Part shown: positions 56,709 through 64,000 of the stretch, one piece after another
Position numbering within the stretch: the stretch's first letter is position 1
How the letters are laid out: each line of letters begins with the position of its first letter
Assembly: GCF_000753795.1 (NCBI RefSeq)
Contig: NZ_JPEO01000003.1
Coordinates: 124,001-188,000, forward strand
Reading direction: 5' to 3'
Length of the DNA: 64,000 nt
DNA from: Shewanella mangrovi
GTDB taxonomy: Bacteria; Pseudomonadota; Gammaproteobacteria; Enterobacterales; Shewanellaceae
The notes under the pieces: model-generated
What the model saw: the letters and a program-made list of their open reading frames with translations, nothing else
The model's database searches: none
Told to the model about the DNA's origin: nothing
Position numbers and translations under genes: made by a program

Positions 56709-56730
56709 TAGACTGATCAAAATCACACAT
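56709..56730 (+). promoter_or_regulatory. CRP-like site upstream of mtrC
   Basis: A 22-mer with right half TCACA and left half ACTGA; 14 of 22 positions match the E. coli CRP consensus. It is 150 bp before mtrC, similar in place and form to the omcA site. Confidence 0.45.
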
Positions 56731-56879
56731 TAATTGCCGCCGAGCGGAATAAATAAGTGATCTACGTTAGCCTTTTCTACAGGAGCTTGTTTTCCAGCAT
56801 AGGTTGATGGCGCATTTTAACAATAAGTTCGACTTTCGCTTTTTCGCCATTAGCTAAGTGCACAAAATTGCAGGGAAAA

Positions 56880-58877
56880 ATGATGAACGCATTAAAATCA
56901 AAATACGCACGGTGGTTCGCCTCTGGTGCGTTAACGTTGGCGCTGGCCGGTTGTGGTGGCAGCGACGGTTCGGACGGTTCAGCCGGTTCCGATGGTTCAG
57001 CAGGCGGCGCGCCAGCGATGACCATCAGCAGCATGAACGTAACCTTTTATGAAGAAACCATCGCCGATGGTAGCGCAAGCGTACGTTTCTTGGTGACCAA
57101 CCAAGATGACGAAGCGATTGTGGGGCTGCAAAGAATGCGCTTTTACGCGCTGCAACTGGCTCCTAAAGGTGCTTTAGGCGTTGGTGATGCCGCAGCATGG
57201 CAGTATCTGGTGGATGAAACCTGCACTGTAGGCGGCAGCTGCCCAGGCACTCTAGAAGATAAAAAGAATGGTGTTTACACGTACACCTTTGCAGCTAACC
57301 TTGCCGATGAGAACGCTACTCGCTCCTCGTTCAATCCTGAACTGGCACAGCGTTTTATGATCCGCCTTTACAATACTCCATTGCCAGATGGCACCGCAGT
57401 TCCTAACACCAACGCGCTAGTTGATTTTACGGTAGACGGTAATGCCCCAAGCTATTCCCGTAAGATTGTGGCGACTGCAACTTGTAACAACTGTCACGGT
57501 GACGTCAGTACTGCCCATCACGGTGGTTCATATAACGACGTTAACTTCTGCGCCAGCTGCCACACGCCAGGTCGTGTGAGCGACGGTAAGCAATTCAGTA
57601 TGCTGATCCACGAGAAGCACTTCACTACCAGTGCAGAAGGTGATATCGAGCCAGCATTTGAAAGCGATGCACTGATGACATGTAACAGCTGTCACACCAA
57701 TGCAGGTGAAGCAACACCTGATTGGAACAACTGGGCCCAAGTCCCAACCGCTGAAGCTTGCGGTAGTTGCCACAGCAATATCGATTTCGCCGCGGGTGTC
57801 GGTCACACCGTACAGCAAGACAACTCTAGTTGTGTTGCTTGCCACACTGCCGAGTGGACTGAAGAAGTTCACACCACCAACATCGCTGAAAAACGTGCCG
57901 TGATTAACACTCGTGGTATGAACGTCACGTTGACCGCCAACGACGATGATTCAGCTACGTTACGCATCACGCTGGTAGATGGCAGCGGTAACGTGTTGGA
58001 TGCAGCCAACGAATTGCCAAAAATCAAACGTTTGGAAACCATCACTAACGTAGGTCCTAACTTCCCAGTGATGGGCTACAACGTAAGTCCAGGTAGCGGT
58101 ACCGCACATGTCACTAAAGATTTTGTCTCTGACAACGTGTTGCAAGAAGGTGTGACCATTGATGCTGGCGCATTAGTGTTCACTACCCCTGCTCTGCCTT
58201 TTGGTGCGGCTAACACTGATACCGACACTGCTTTTAGCTTCATCGGCTTAGAGATGTGTTCAAGTGGTGACGCTTTGATTGCTTGCACCGAAGACGCGCA
58301 AACCACCAGCATGAAAGCCGCACTGGCGTTCGGCACTAAATCTGGTAGCGCGGCCTCACATCGTCACACCGACTCAGTGAACTTCGGCGCTTGTCAGCAA
58401 TGTCACGGCGATACTTTCTCGCTGCATAAAGGCTACCATGCTGGCTTTGCGATGACTGAACAGCTGGCACGTAACAACGTGGTAGGTCTGGACGGTTGTG
58501 TAGCTTGTCATACCCCTGATGGTACTTATGCCAGCGGCGCGAACAAAGGCGCATTTGAGATGAAACTGCACGTGGTACACAACGAAGTTGGTGTTATCAC
58601 TCAATGTACTCAATGCCACAGCTCATTCAACTTAGGCGCATTTGAAAACAAAGGCGCATTGGCGACAGCTGCGGGTCAGTACACAACACCAATTACTGCA
58701 GTTTGTACCTCTTGCCACACTCTGGGTTCAGAAGGATTACACAGCCAACAAACGTTGGAAAGTTATGGTGCCGTAGTAAACGGTGACTACGATGCTGCAA
58801 ACCAAGCAGCTCAGTCAGAAACCTGTTTCTACTGTCATAAACCAACTGCTGCGGATCACACCCAAGTGAATTTGTAA
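56880..58877 (+). CDS. mtrC: MtrC surface decahaem c-type cytochrome
   Basis: The 665-residue product is a lipoprotein (lipobox LAGC) with a Gly/Ser/Asp-rich linker, ten CxxCH motifs (first Cys202, last Cys649), and the conserved C-x8-C disulfide of MtrC/MtrF (Cys460/Cys469). The C-terminus ([16 protein letters not shown]) closely resembles MR-1 MtrC. An extra Cys pair, Cys115/Cys121, lies in domain I. MtrC caps the MtrAB conduit and hands electrons to OmcA, minerals, flavins or electrodes. ATG 56880 follows AGGGAAAA; the TTG at 56868 is not used. Confidence 0.95.
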   Translation: MMNALKSKYARWFASGALTLALAGCGGSDGSDGSAGSDGSAGGAPAMTISSMNVTFYEETIADGSASVRFLVTNQDDEAIVGLQRMRFYALQLAPKGALGVGDAAAWQYLVDETCTVGGSCPGTLEDKKNGVYTYTFAANLADENATRSSFNPELAQRFMIRLYNTPLPDGTAVPNTNALVDFTVDGNAPSYSRKIVATATCNNCHGDVSTAHHGGSYNDVNFCASCHTPGRVSDGKQFSMLIHEKHFTTSAEGDIEPAFESDALMTCNSCHTNAGEATPDWNNWAQVPTAEACGSCHSNIDFAAGVGHTVQQDNSSCVACHTAEWTEEVHTTNIAEKRAVINTRGMNVTLTANDDDSATLRITLVDGSGNVLDAANELPKIKRLETITNVGPNFPVMGYNVSPGSGTAHVTKDFVSDNVLQEGVTIDAGALVFTTPALPFGAANTDTDTAFSFIGLEMCSSGDALIACTEDAQTTSMKAALAFGTKSGSAASHRHTDSVNFGACQQCHGDTFSLHKGYHAGFAMTEQLARNNVVGLDGCVACHTPDGTYASGANKGAFEMKLHVVHNEVGVITQCTQCHSSFNLGAFENKGALATAAGQYTTPITAVCTSCHTLGSEGLHSQQTLESYGAVVNGDYDAANQAAQSETCFYCHKPTAADHTQVNL

Positions 58878-58888
58878 TTTGCCCGAAC

Positions 58889-58910
58889 GGCAGGGATACA
58901 ACGCCCTGCC
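58889..58910 (+). repeat. Intercistronic hairpin between mtrC and mtrA
   Basis: GGCAGGG / CCCTGCC with an 8-nt loop, 11 nt after the mtrC stop and followed by ATTTTCCC. It could shield mtrC message or weakly end transcription, lowering mtrA relative to mtrC. Confidence 0.55.
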
Positions 58911-58941
58911 ATTTTCCCGTTTGGACAAATCAAGGATGCCA

Positions 58942-59931
58942 ATGATGAAAACACAACAAAAATTACGCTCTGTACTGAATACCGTTGTTATGACTGCGGT
59001 TCTCGCGCTGAGCGTGTCACATGTAGCCAATGCCGCTGTATGGGACAAAAAGATGACCCCCGCCGAAGTTGAAACGGCGTTGGATAAAAAGTTTGAAGAA
59101 GGCAAATACTCGCCTAAAGGTGCTGATACCTGTCTGATGTGCCACAAGCGTAACGACAAGGTTATGGCCATTTTCCAAGGCGTACATGGCGCTATCACCT
59201 CAACTAAGAGCCCAATGGCTGGTTTGCAGTGCGAAGCGTGCCACGGCCCACAAGGTAAACACCGTGGAGCCAACGAACCGATGATCACCTTTGGTAAGGA
59301 CTCTACCCTGCCCGCTGAAAAGCAAAACAGCGTATGTTTGAGCTGTCACCAAGACGACAAACGTATGAACTGGCAAAGCAGCCACCACGCAAGCGCTGAT
59401 ATTGCGTGTGCATCTTGCCACTCTATCCACGCGGCTAAAGACCCAATTCTGTCAAAAGAGACCGAAACTGAGGTTTGTACCAGCTGTCATACCAAGCAAA
59501 AAGCCGACATGAACAAGCGTTCTGCTCACCCGTTGAAGTGGAAACAAATGACCTGTACTGATTGCCATAACCCTCATGGCACCAGCACAGAGGCCGATCT
59601 CGTAAAGCCAACAATCAATGAGACTTGCTATAGCTGTCACGCTGAAAAACGCGGTCCAAAATTGTGGGAGCACGCGCCAGTAACTGATAACTGTGTTAAC
59701 TGCCACAACCCACACGGCACCACTAATGACGCCATGCTGAAAGCACGTCCGCCACAATTGTGTCAGCAATGTCACGCGGGCGAAGGCCACACAGGCGCAG
59801 CCTATCTGGGCAACACCAGCATTGGTGGCATGGTAAATGGTTCAGCCTTCACTGGCGGACAAAGCTGTATGAACTGCCACAGCCAAGTTCATGGTTCAAA
59901 CAGTCCATCAGGTAAGCTGCTGCAGCGCTAA
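58942..59931 (+). CDS. mtrA: MtrA periplasmic decahaem cytochrome
   Basis: The 329-residue product has a Sec signal peptide (cleaved after SHVANA, about residue 31) and ten CxxCH motifs spread evenly along the chain. It is close to MR-1 MtrA throughout ([51 protein letters not shown]). It forms a chain of ten haems inside the MtrB barrel and moves electrons from periplasmic carriers to MtrC. ATG 58942 is 5 nt after AAGGA. Confidence 0.96.
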   Translation: MMKTQQKLRSVLNTVVMTAVLALSVSHVANAAVWDKKMTPAEVETALDKKFEEGKYSPKGADTCLMCHKRNDKVMAIFQGVHGAITSTKSPMAGLQCEACHGPQGKHRGANEPMITFGKDSTLPAEKQNSVCLSCHQDDKRMNWQSSHHASADIACASCHSIHAAKDPILSKETETEVCTSCHTKQKADMNKRSAHPLKWKQMTCTDCHNPHGTSTEADLVKPTINETCYSCHAEKRGPKLWEHAPVTDNCVNCHNPHGTTNDAMLKARPPQLCQQCHAGEGHTGAAYLGNTSIGGMVNGSAFTGGQSCMNCHSQVHGSNSPSGKLLQR

Positions 59932-59943
59932 GGAGACAGCAAG

Positions 59944-62019
59944 ATGAAATTCAGCCTTAATGTAATTACCATCGCCCTGCTGGCTCACGCAGGATTCGCT
60001 ATGGCAGCCGATGGCTATGGTCTGGCAAATGCCAAGACCGACGGTGTTAAATTTGATAAATGGCAATGTAAAGCTTGTAAAGTAGAAGCAGGCACTGAAG
60101 GCAGCGTATCTGTCGGTGTTGGTTATCTAAATGATGGCGATGACATCCATTCAGCAAACGCACTGGATACTGAAAACGATATCGCCACCAAAGTAGATGC
60201 AGATGTTACTCATATTGCAGAAAGTGGCTATCGCCTGAGCGTAGAAGCACATGATCTTGGTATGGATAGCGGTAGTGCTGTCATCAGTGCTAGAAAGCCA
60301 GGGAAATACAATTTCTCGGCTGGCTTGCGCCAAATTGCCACCTACGGAAGTGATGCGGGCAGAACCCCGTTTACACGTGACGGTGAATATCTGTCATTGT
60401 CTGATGACTGGATCAATGCCGGTAACTATGCCGATTTAAGCGGCGTTACCACCCATCTGGTTGACCTATCACTGAAACGTAAGCGTTATTCCATTGGTGG
60501 CGAATACACCAGTGATAGCCTGTTCACGACCTATGTGAACTTTCAACGCGAAGATAAAACCGGCACCAAAGCGACTACCGGTGTCATTTTTAACCAAGCG
60601 ACCATGCTGCCTCAAGATGTCGATTACACCACAGATATATTAGAAGCGGGCGTGAAGATGAGCGGCGATCATTGGTTCACAGCACTGAGCTACAATGGCT
60701 CACGCTTCAGCAACAACAATGACAGCCTAGGTTACGACAACCCATTTGGTGTCACCGCTGGCCAAACCTCAGCGTATCTTGCAGAAGATCCAGATAACCA
60801 AGCGCACACAATTTCGTTGAGCGCGTTGTACACCGACGCTGGTGCAATTGTTTCAGGTCGCGTATTGGTTGGTCGTATGACACAGGATGATGAGCTGCTG
60901 ACTGCGGGTTACAGCTATAGTCTGCCGGAAGAGTCTATTGACGCTCAGGTGGATATTCTGGGTGTCGATCTAAAAGCGTCTAAACGCTTTGGCGCTGTGC
61001 GTGTGAACGCCAGTTATGACTACTATGACCGTGATAACAAAACCGATGTTGAAGAGTGGACACAAATCAGCATCAGCAATGTTTCTGGCCAAGTGGCTTA
61101 TAACACGCCATATGACAGCACCACTCAAAAAGCCAAGTTGGAAGCGGACTACCGTATTACTTCTGGGGTCAAGTTAAGCGGTGGTTACAACTTCAAACGT
61201 GATGAGCGCAGCTATCAAGACCGCGAATCAACGGATGAGAACAGTGTTTGGGCACGTTTGGCAGTGAACAGCTTTGATCACTGGAATATGTGGCTTAAAG
61301 GCAGTTACGGCGAACGTGACGGGTCAAACTATCAAGCATCTCGCTACACATCTACCGAGTCTAACGCATTGCTGCGTAAGTACTATCTGGCAGATCGTAA
61401 GCGCAGCATGGTAGAAGTGCGCGTATCCCATACGCCGATCGACAGCCTGACAATCGATTTCGGTGGCCGTTATGCTTATGACGACTACGACAACACCGAA
61501 ATTGGTCTGACAGAGTCACGCGATGCCAGCTTGGATGCAAATGTTAACTACCAAGCAACCAAAGATCTGAACTTCAACCTGTTCTACAACCATCAGCGAA
61601 TTAAGTCTGAGCAAAATGGTAGCAGCAGTTTCAGCACCACAGACTGGTATAGCGAAATTGAAGACACGGTAGACGTAGTTGGCTTTGGTACTTACTACGA
61701 CAATCTGATGTCGAAAAAACTGCGTTTAGGTCTGGATTACAGCTATGCTGACTCCGACTCAAATACTGTCGTACATCAAGCGCTGACGGGTGATTACGGT
61801 ACCTACTACGCGAAACAACACGACCTGAATCTGTATGCCAACTATCAAGCAACAGAAAAAGTCGGTGTGCGCCTTGATTACCGTATGCAACGTTATGAAG
61901 ATAACGACGCTGCAAACGACCTAGATCTGAACAGCATCTGGAACGTCGTGAGCTTAGGTAATACCGACCACGATTACACCGCTCATCTGATTATGCTGAG
62001 TGTTAATTACAAATTGTAA
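59944..62019 (+). CDS. mtrB: MtrB outer-membrane beta-barrel
   Basis: The 691-residue product has a signal peptide (cleaved after GFAMA). The family-defining CxxC pair is in KWQCKACKVEAG, early in the mature protein. A long barrel of alternating strands ends in MLSVNYKL. It is close to MR-1 MtrB (697 residues). It encloses MtrA and binds MtrC to form the transmembrane conduit. AAGGAG precedes the ATG by 8 nt, with a 12-bp gap after mtrA. Confidence 0.96.
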   Translation: MKFSLNVITIALLAHAGFAMAADGYGLANAKTDGVKFDKWQCKACKVEAGTEGSVSVGVGYLNDGDDIHSANALDTENDIATKVDADVTHIAESGYRLSVEAHDLGMDSGSAVISARKPGKYNFSAGLRQIATYGSDAGRTPFTRDGEYLSLSDDWINAGNYADLSGVTTHLVDLSLKRKRYSIGGEYTSDSLFTTYVNFQREDKTGTKATTGVIFNQATMLPQDVDYTTDILEAGVKMSGDHWFTALSYNGSRFSNNNDSLGYDNPFGVTAGQTSAYLAEDPDNQAHTISLSALYTDAGAIVSGRVLVGRMTQDDELLTAGYSYSLPEESIDAQVDILGVDLKASKRFGAVRVNASYDYYDRDNKTDVEEWTQISISNVSGQVAYNTPYDSTTQKAKLEADYRITSGVKLSGGYNFKRDERSYQDRESTDENSVWARLAVNSFDHWNMWLKGSYGERDGSNYQASRYTSTESNALLRKYYLADRKRSMVEVRVSHTPIDSLTIDFGGRYAYDDYDNTEIGLTESRDASLDANVNYQATKDLNFNLFYNHQRIKSEQNGSSSFSTTDWYSEIEDTVDVVGFGTYYDNLMSKKLRLGLDYSYADSDSNTVVHQALTGDYGTYYAKQHDLNLYANYQATEKVGVRLDYRMQRYEDNDAANDLDLNSIWNVVSLGNTDHDYTAHLIMLSVNYKL

Positions 62020-62440
62020 TCAGAATGCTGTAATCAATCGTAATTGACGATAAAACCCGCAACTTGCGGGTTTTATTTTGGCCAAAATTTGCGCCAGATC
62101 ACTTTTAACTATCTGAAACAAAAAGTTTCTATATTTTGCTTGTGTTCCTTAGCTTAAGCTCCTAAACTCATCGCTAACGTTGCATTTTTGTTAATTTTGT
62201 ATTAACAGGCACTATTTATAACTGCCGTGTTTTTATACAACTTGCTAATTTTTTGGTGGTTTTCCAACCTAACCTCCAACCGCAACAACTCTATTCCATT
62301 ACCTTGTGATACTTCGGCGGAGGGATCCGCCCATTTTTTTATTTGCCTCTCAACCGAGCACACAATTTGTCGCAAATTCGCTTGCATGGAGCTGGCGATT
62401 AAGACAAGGTACTTTCACCGAAAAAACATTTCTTAATGCC
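62020..62440. other. mtrB downstream intergenic region
   Basis: Besides the mtrB terminator this 421-bp stretch holds no credible ORF. A small inverted repeat AATTTG-TCG-CAAATT lies near 62370; the promoter of the downstream membrane-protein gene is probably within about 62100-62430. Confidence 0.5.
62051..62078 (+). terminator. Rho-independent terminator of mtrCAB
   Basis: AAAACCCGCAA / TTGCGGGTTTT followed by ATTTT, about 30 nt past the mtrB stop. Confidence 0.85.
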
Positions 62441-63034
62441 ATGAAATCCAGTCGTTTACTTACCTCAGTCTGCTGTTTATTTACCAGTAATTTCATTTTT
62501 AGCGCTCACGCCGCAGAACCGAGTGGCATGGTGACCAGTATCTATTTTCTGATGCTGCTTGGGGGTTTTACCCTATGTAATATACCGCTGCAGGCGTTGT
62601 TCTATTTTAACGGCCAATATTGCAGTACAAGATTCCCGCTGTGGCATACGGCTATAGCGTTAATCGTCAACATCGTGGGGGCGGTGCTGGTAATTGACCA
62701 ACAGCCATCAACGGCCTATTTATCGATGTATTTGGGCATCATCATCGTTGCCATAGCGCTGGCATTATTACCTATGTGGCTGCGTCAATCCGCTAAGCCT
62801 CAATCTCAACACGCCAGCCGCAATCTGCTTATTGGCGCAGTGATCTTTGGTTTAGTTTCGTTGCTGGCATGGCCGGTCGCGATTTTTTCAGCGGCCCTTG
62901 CCATAGTGGCAAAGCAACAAAACAGTGAACAGCAAGGTGTCATCAATGGCGTTTGCTGGCTAGTCGCCCTCGCCACAATTATCTGGTTCGGCTATCAGGC
63001 AAGCATGCTCTGGCAGCATATTCCAGCAAACTAA
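62441..63034 (+). CDS. Small polytopic membrane protein of unknown function
   Basis: Not recognised. The 197-residue product starts with a possible signal peptide (FSAHA-AEP), then about five hydrophobic helices (for example GGFTLCNIPLQALFYF, AIALIVNIVGAVLVI and IIIVAIALALLPMWL). ATG 62441 was chosen over the upstream frame, which is charged and unlike a membrane protein start. It is separated from mtrB by a terminator and followed after 11 bp by the glycosylase-like gene, probably as an operon. Confidence 0.75.
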   Translation: MKSSRLLTSVCCLFTSNFIFSAHAAEPSGMVTSIYFLMLLGGFTLCNIPLQALFYFNGQYCSTRFPLWHTAIALIVNIVGAVLVIDQQPSTAYLSMYLGIIIVAIALALLPMWLRQSAKPQSQHASRNLLIGAVIFGLVSLLAWPVAIFSAALAIVAKQQNSEQQGVINGVCWLVALATIIWFGYQASMLWQHIPAN

Positions 63035-63045
63035 CGAGTTTTAAC

Positions 63046-63642
63046 ATGGCTGACGCTTGCCAACAGCTTCTAGGAAAAATAGCCAACTGCCGGCTCTGCG
63101 AGGCGCAATTGCCTTTGGGGGCAAAGCCCATACTACAGGCTGATAGTGCAGCGCGAATTCTGATTGCTGGGCAAGCTCCCGGTAGTATAACCCACCAACG
63201 TGGTCGACCATTTGATGATGCTAGCGGCGAACGACTGCGGCGTTGGCTCAATGTGGATAGCGATACATTTTATAATCCATCACTGTTCGCCATTGTCCCA
63301 ATGGGCTTTTGCTATCCTGGTCGCGGTAACGGTGGCGACGCACCGCCACGACCAGAGTGTGCTGCAACCTGGCGCCAAGCATTACTCGCTACACTGCCCA
63401 ATTTTCAATTGACCTTGCTGTTAGGCCGCTATGCTATTGAGTGGCACTTGGCTGGCAACCCGCTTGCCAAAGCACCGCTCTCGACACTCACTGAACAATG
63501 GCAGCAAATGTGGCCAAATGTGATGGTGCTGCCCCACCCTAGCCCACGCAATAACCGCTGGTTAGCTCAGCACCCGCTATTTGAAACCGAACAACTACCG
63601 CGATTACAACATCGCATTGCCGAGTTGCTGTACGACGCATAA
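63046..63642 (+). CDS. Uracil-DNA glycosylase superfamily protein
   Basis: The 198-residue product has UDG-superfamily motifs: ILIAGQAPGSITHQRGRPF (motif 1, GQAPG form), and LPHPSPRNNRW (motif 2 His). The N-terminal CRLCEA looks like the start of a family 4/5 Cys set, but a complete 4Fe-4S ligand set was not seen. It is not Ung (34847-35515). Uracil or another damaged base may be its substrate. ATG 63046 gives the domain start; the frame upstream overlaps the previous gene. Confidence 0.8.
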   Translation: MADACQQLLGKIANCRLCEAQLPLGAKPILQADSAARILIAGQAPGSITHQRGRPFDDASGERLRRWLNVDSDTFYNPSLFAIVPMGFCYPGRGNGGDAPPRPECAATWRQALLATLPNFQLTLLLGRYAIEWHLAGNPLAKAPLSTLTEQWQQMWPNVMVLPHPSPRNNRWLAQHPLFETEQLPRLQHRIAELLYDA

Positions 63643-63662
63643 GTGATCTCAGGAGCTTAACC

Positions 63663-64000
63663 ATGTACTTTCTTGACGCTGCTATCGCGCAAAAAATTGT
63701 CGACCGTACCATGCGAATTATTCAGCACAACATCAATGTGATGAATAGTCAGGGCATCATCCTCGGCTCAGGAGATAAAAGCCGCATCAACACCGTCCAC
63801 GAGGGAGCGCTTCTGGCGATAAGTCAGAACCGGGCCGTGACCATAGACAGCGGTAGCTTACAGAGCCTGCAAGGGGTTAAGCCGGGGGTAAACTTGCCGC
63901 TGCATTATCGCGGTCAAATCATCGGCGTCGTCGGTATCACAGGAGAGCCGGCCGAATTAGGGCACTACGGCGAATTGTTAAAAATGACCGCCGAAATGAT
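63663..64000 (+). CDS. cdaR: CdaR-type sugar-diacid regulator, 3' end cut by window
   Basis: The visible 112 residues start MYFLDAAIAQKIVDRTMRIIQHNINVMN and continue GIILGSGDKSRINTVHEGAL, matching the CdaR diacid-recognition domain (PF05651). The C-terminal helix-turn-helix lies beyond the window. CdaR activates genes for glucarate, galactarate and glycerate use. AGGAG lies upstream of ATG 63663. It runs on from the glycosylase-like gene. Confidence 0.88.
   Translation, partial: MYFLDAAIAQKIVDRTMRIIQHNINVMNSQGIILGSGDKSRINTVHEGALLAISQNRAVTIDSGSLQSLQGVKPGVNLPLHYRGQIIGVVGITGEPAELGHYGELLKMTAEM

Noticed and set aside
54401..62019. Dms-type (dimethyl sulfoxide reductase) conduit such as dmsEF
   Set aside because: No molybdopterin reductase genes are present, and two surface decahaem lipoproteins precede mtrA/mtrB, fitting omcA-mtrCAB.
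62227..62436. 69-codon plus-strand ORF after mtrB
   Set aside because: No ribosome-binding site and no family features; it runs into the true start of the membrane-protein gene in another frame.

Overview
The window looks like a conserved chromosomal block from a Shewanella species (Gammaproteobacteria). The strongest evidence is an omcA-mtrC-mtrA-mtrB extracellular electron transfer cluster next to feoAB. The surrounding gene order (glnS, lpxH, ppiB, cysS, folD, tRNAs, tig-clpP-clpX-lon-hupB-ppiD, fabV, sapFDCBA, pspFABC, ycjXF, dinG/polB, then a TonB2 system) matches, from memory, the arrangement around the mtr locus of S. oneidensis MR-1. No insertion sequence, prophage, integrase or CRISPR array was seen. 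Species assignment would need a database search.

Layout. 1-4.5 kb: a truncated TSUP permease, an unusual S4 (YbcJ-like)-RraB fusion, a GNAT acetyltransferase, a DUF885 lipoprotein and a degenerate GGDEF-like protein. 4.6-9.5 kb: a six-gene minus-strand TonB2-type energisation operon (DUF3450, TtpC, ExbB, ExbD, TonB, TPR). 9.9-13.7 kb: a methyltransferase and a TonB-dependent receptor that the TonB2 system could energise. 14-22 kb: polB, divergent from a six-gene run dinG-TSUP-priC-DUF2057-deacetylase-comFB, which converges on the 4.5S RNA gene. 22.2-27.7 kb: ComEA-like protein, ycjXF and the phage-shock-protein cluster with a recognisable sigma-54 promoter. 27.9-34.5 kb: sapABCDF followed by fabV. 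34.6-35.5 kb: a molbindin and ung.

35.6-44 kb: the protein-quality-control block ppiD, hupB, lon, clpX, clpP, tig, with sigma-32-like promoters at lon and clpP. 44.2-44.6 kb: tRNA-Pro, tRNA-Arg and tRNA-His. 44.8-51.2 kb: folD, cysS, ppiB (also with a sigma-32-like promoter), lpxH, miaE and glnS. 51.3-53.8 kb: feoAB.

54.4-62 kb: the electron conduit. OmcA and MtrC are lipoprotein decahaem cytochromes at the cell surface, MtrA is the periplasmic decahaem wire and MtrB is the outer-membrane barrel around it. Together they pass electrons from the periplasm to Fe(III)/Mn(IV) minerals or electrodes; FeoAB next door imports the Fe(II) produced. The mtrDEF genes found between feoB and omcA in MR-1 are absent. 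The window ends with a small membrane protein, a second uracil-DNA-glycosylase-superfamily protein and the start of a cdaR-type regulator.

Most genes are core and well characterised by family. The least expected observations are the S4-RraB fusion with an apparent internal ribosome-binding site, a missing Fe-S cysteine in DinG, a Walker A lysine-to-arginine change in SapD, extra cysteine pairs in both surface cytochromes, CRP-like sites and a shared leader in front of both cytochrome genes, and an intercistronic hairpin between mtrC and mtrA.
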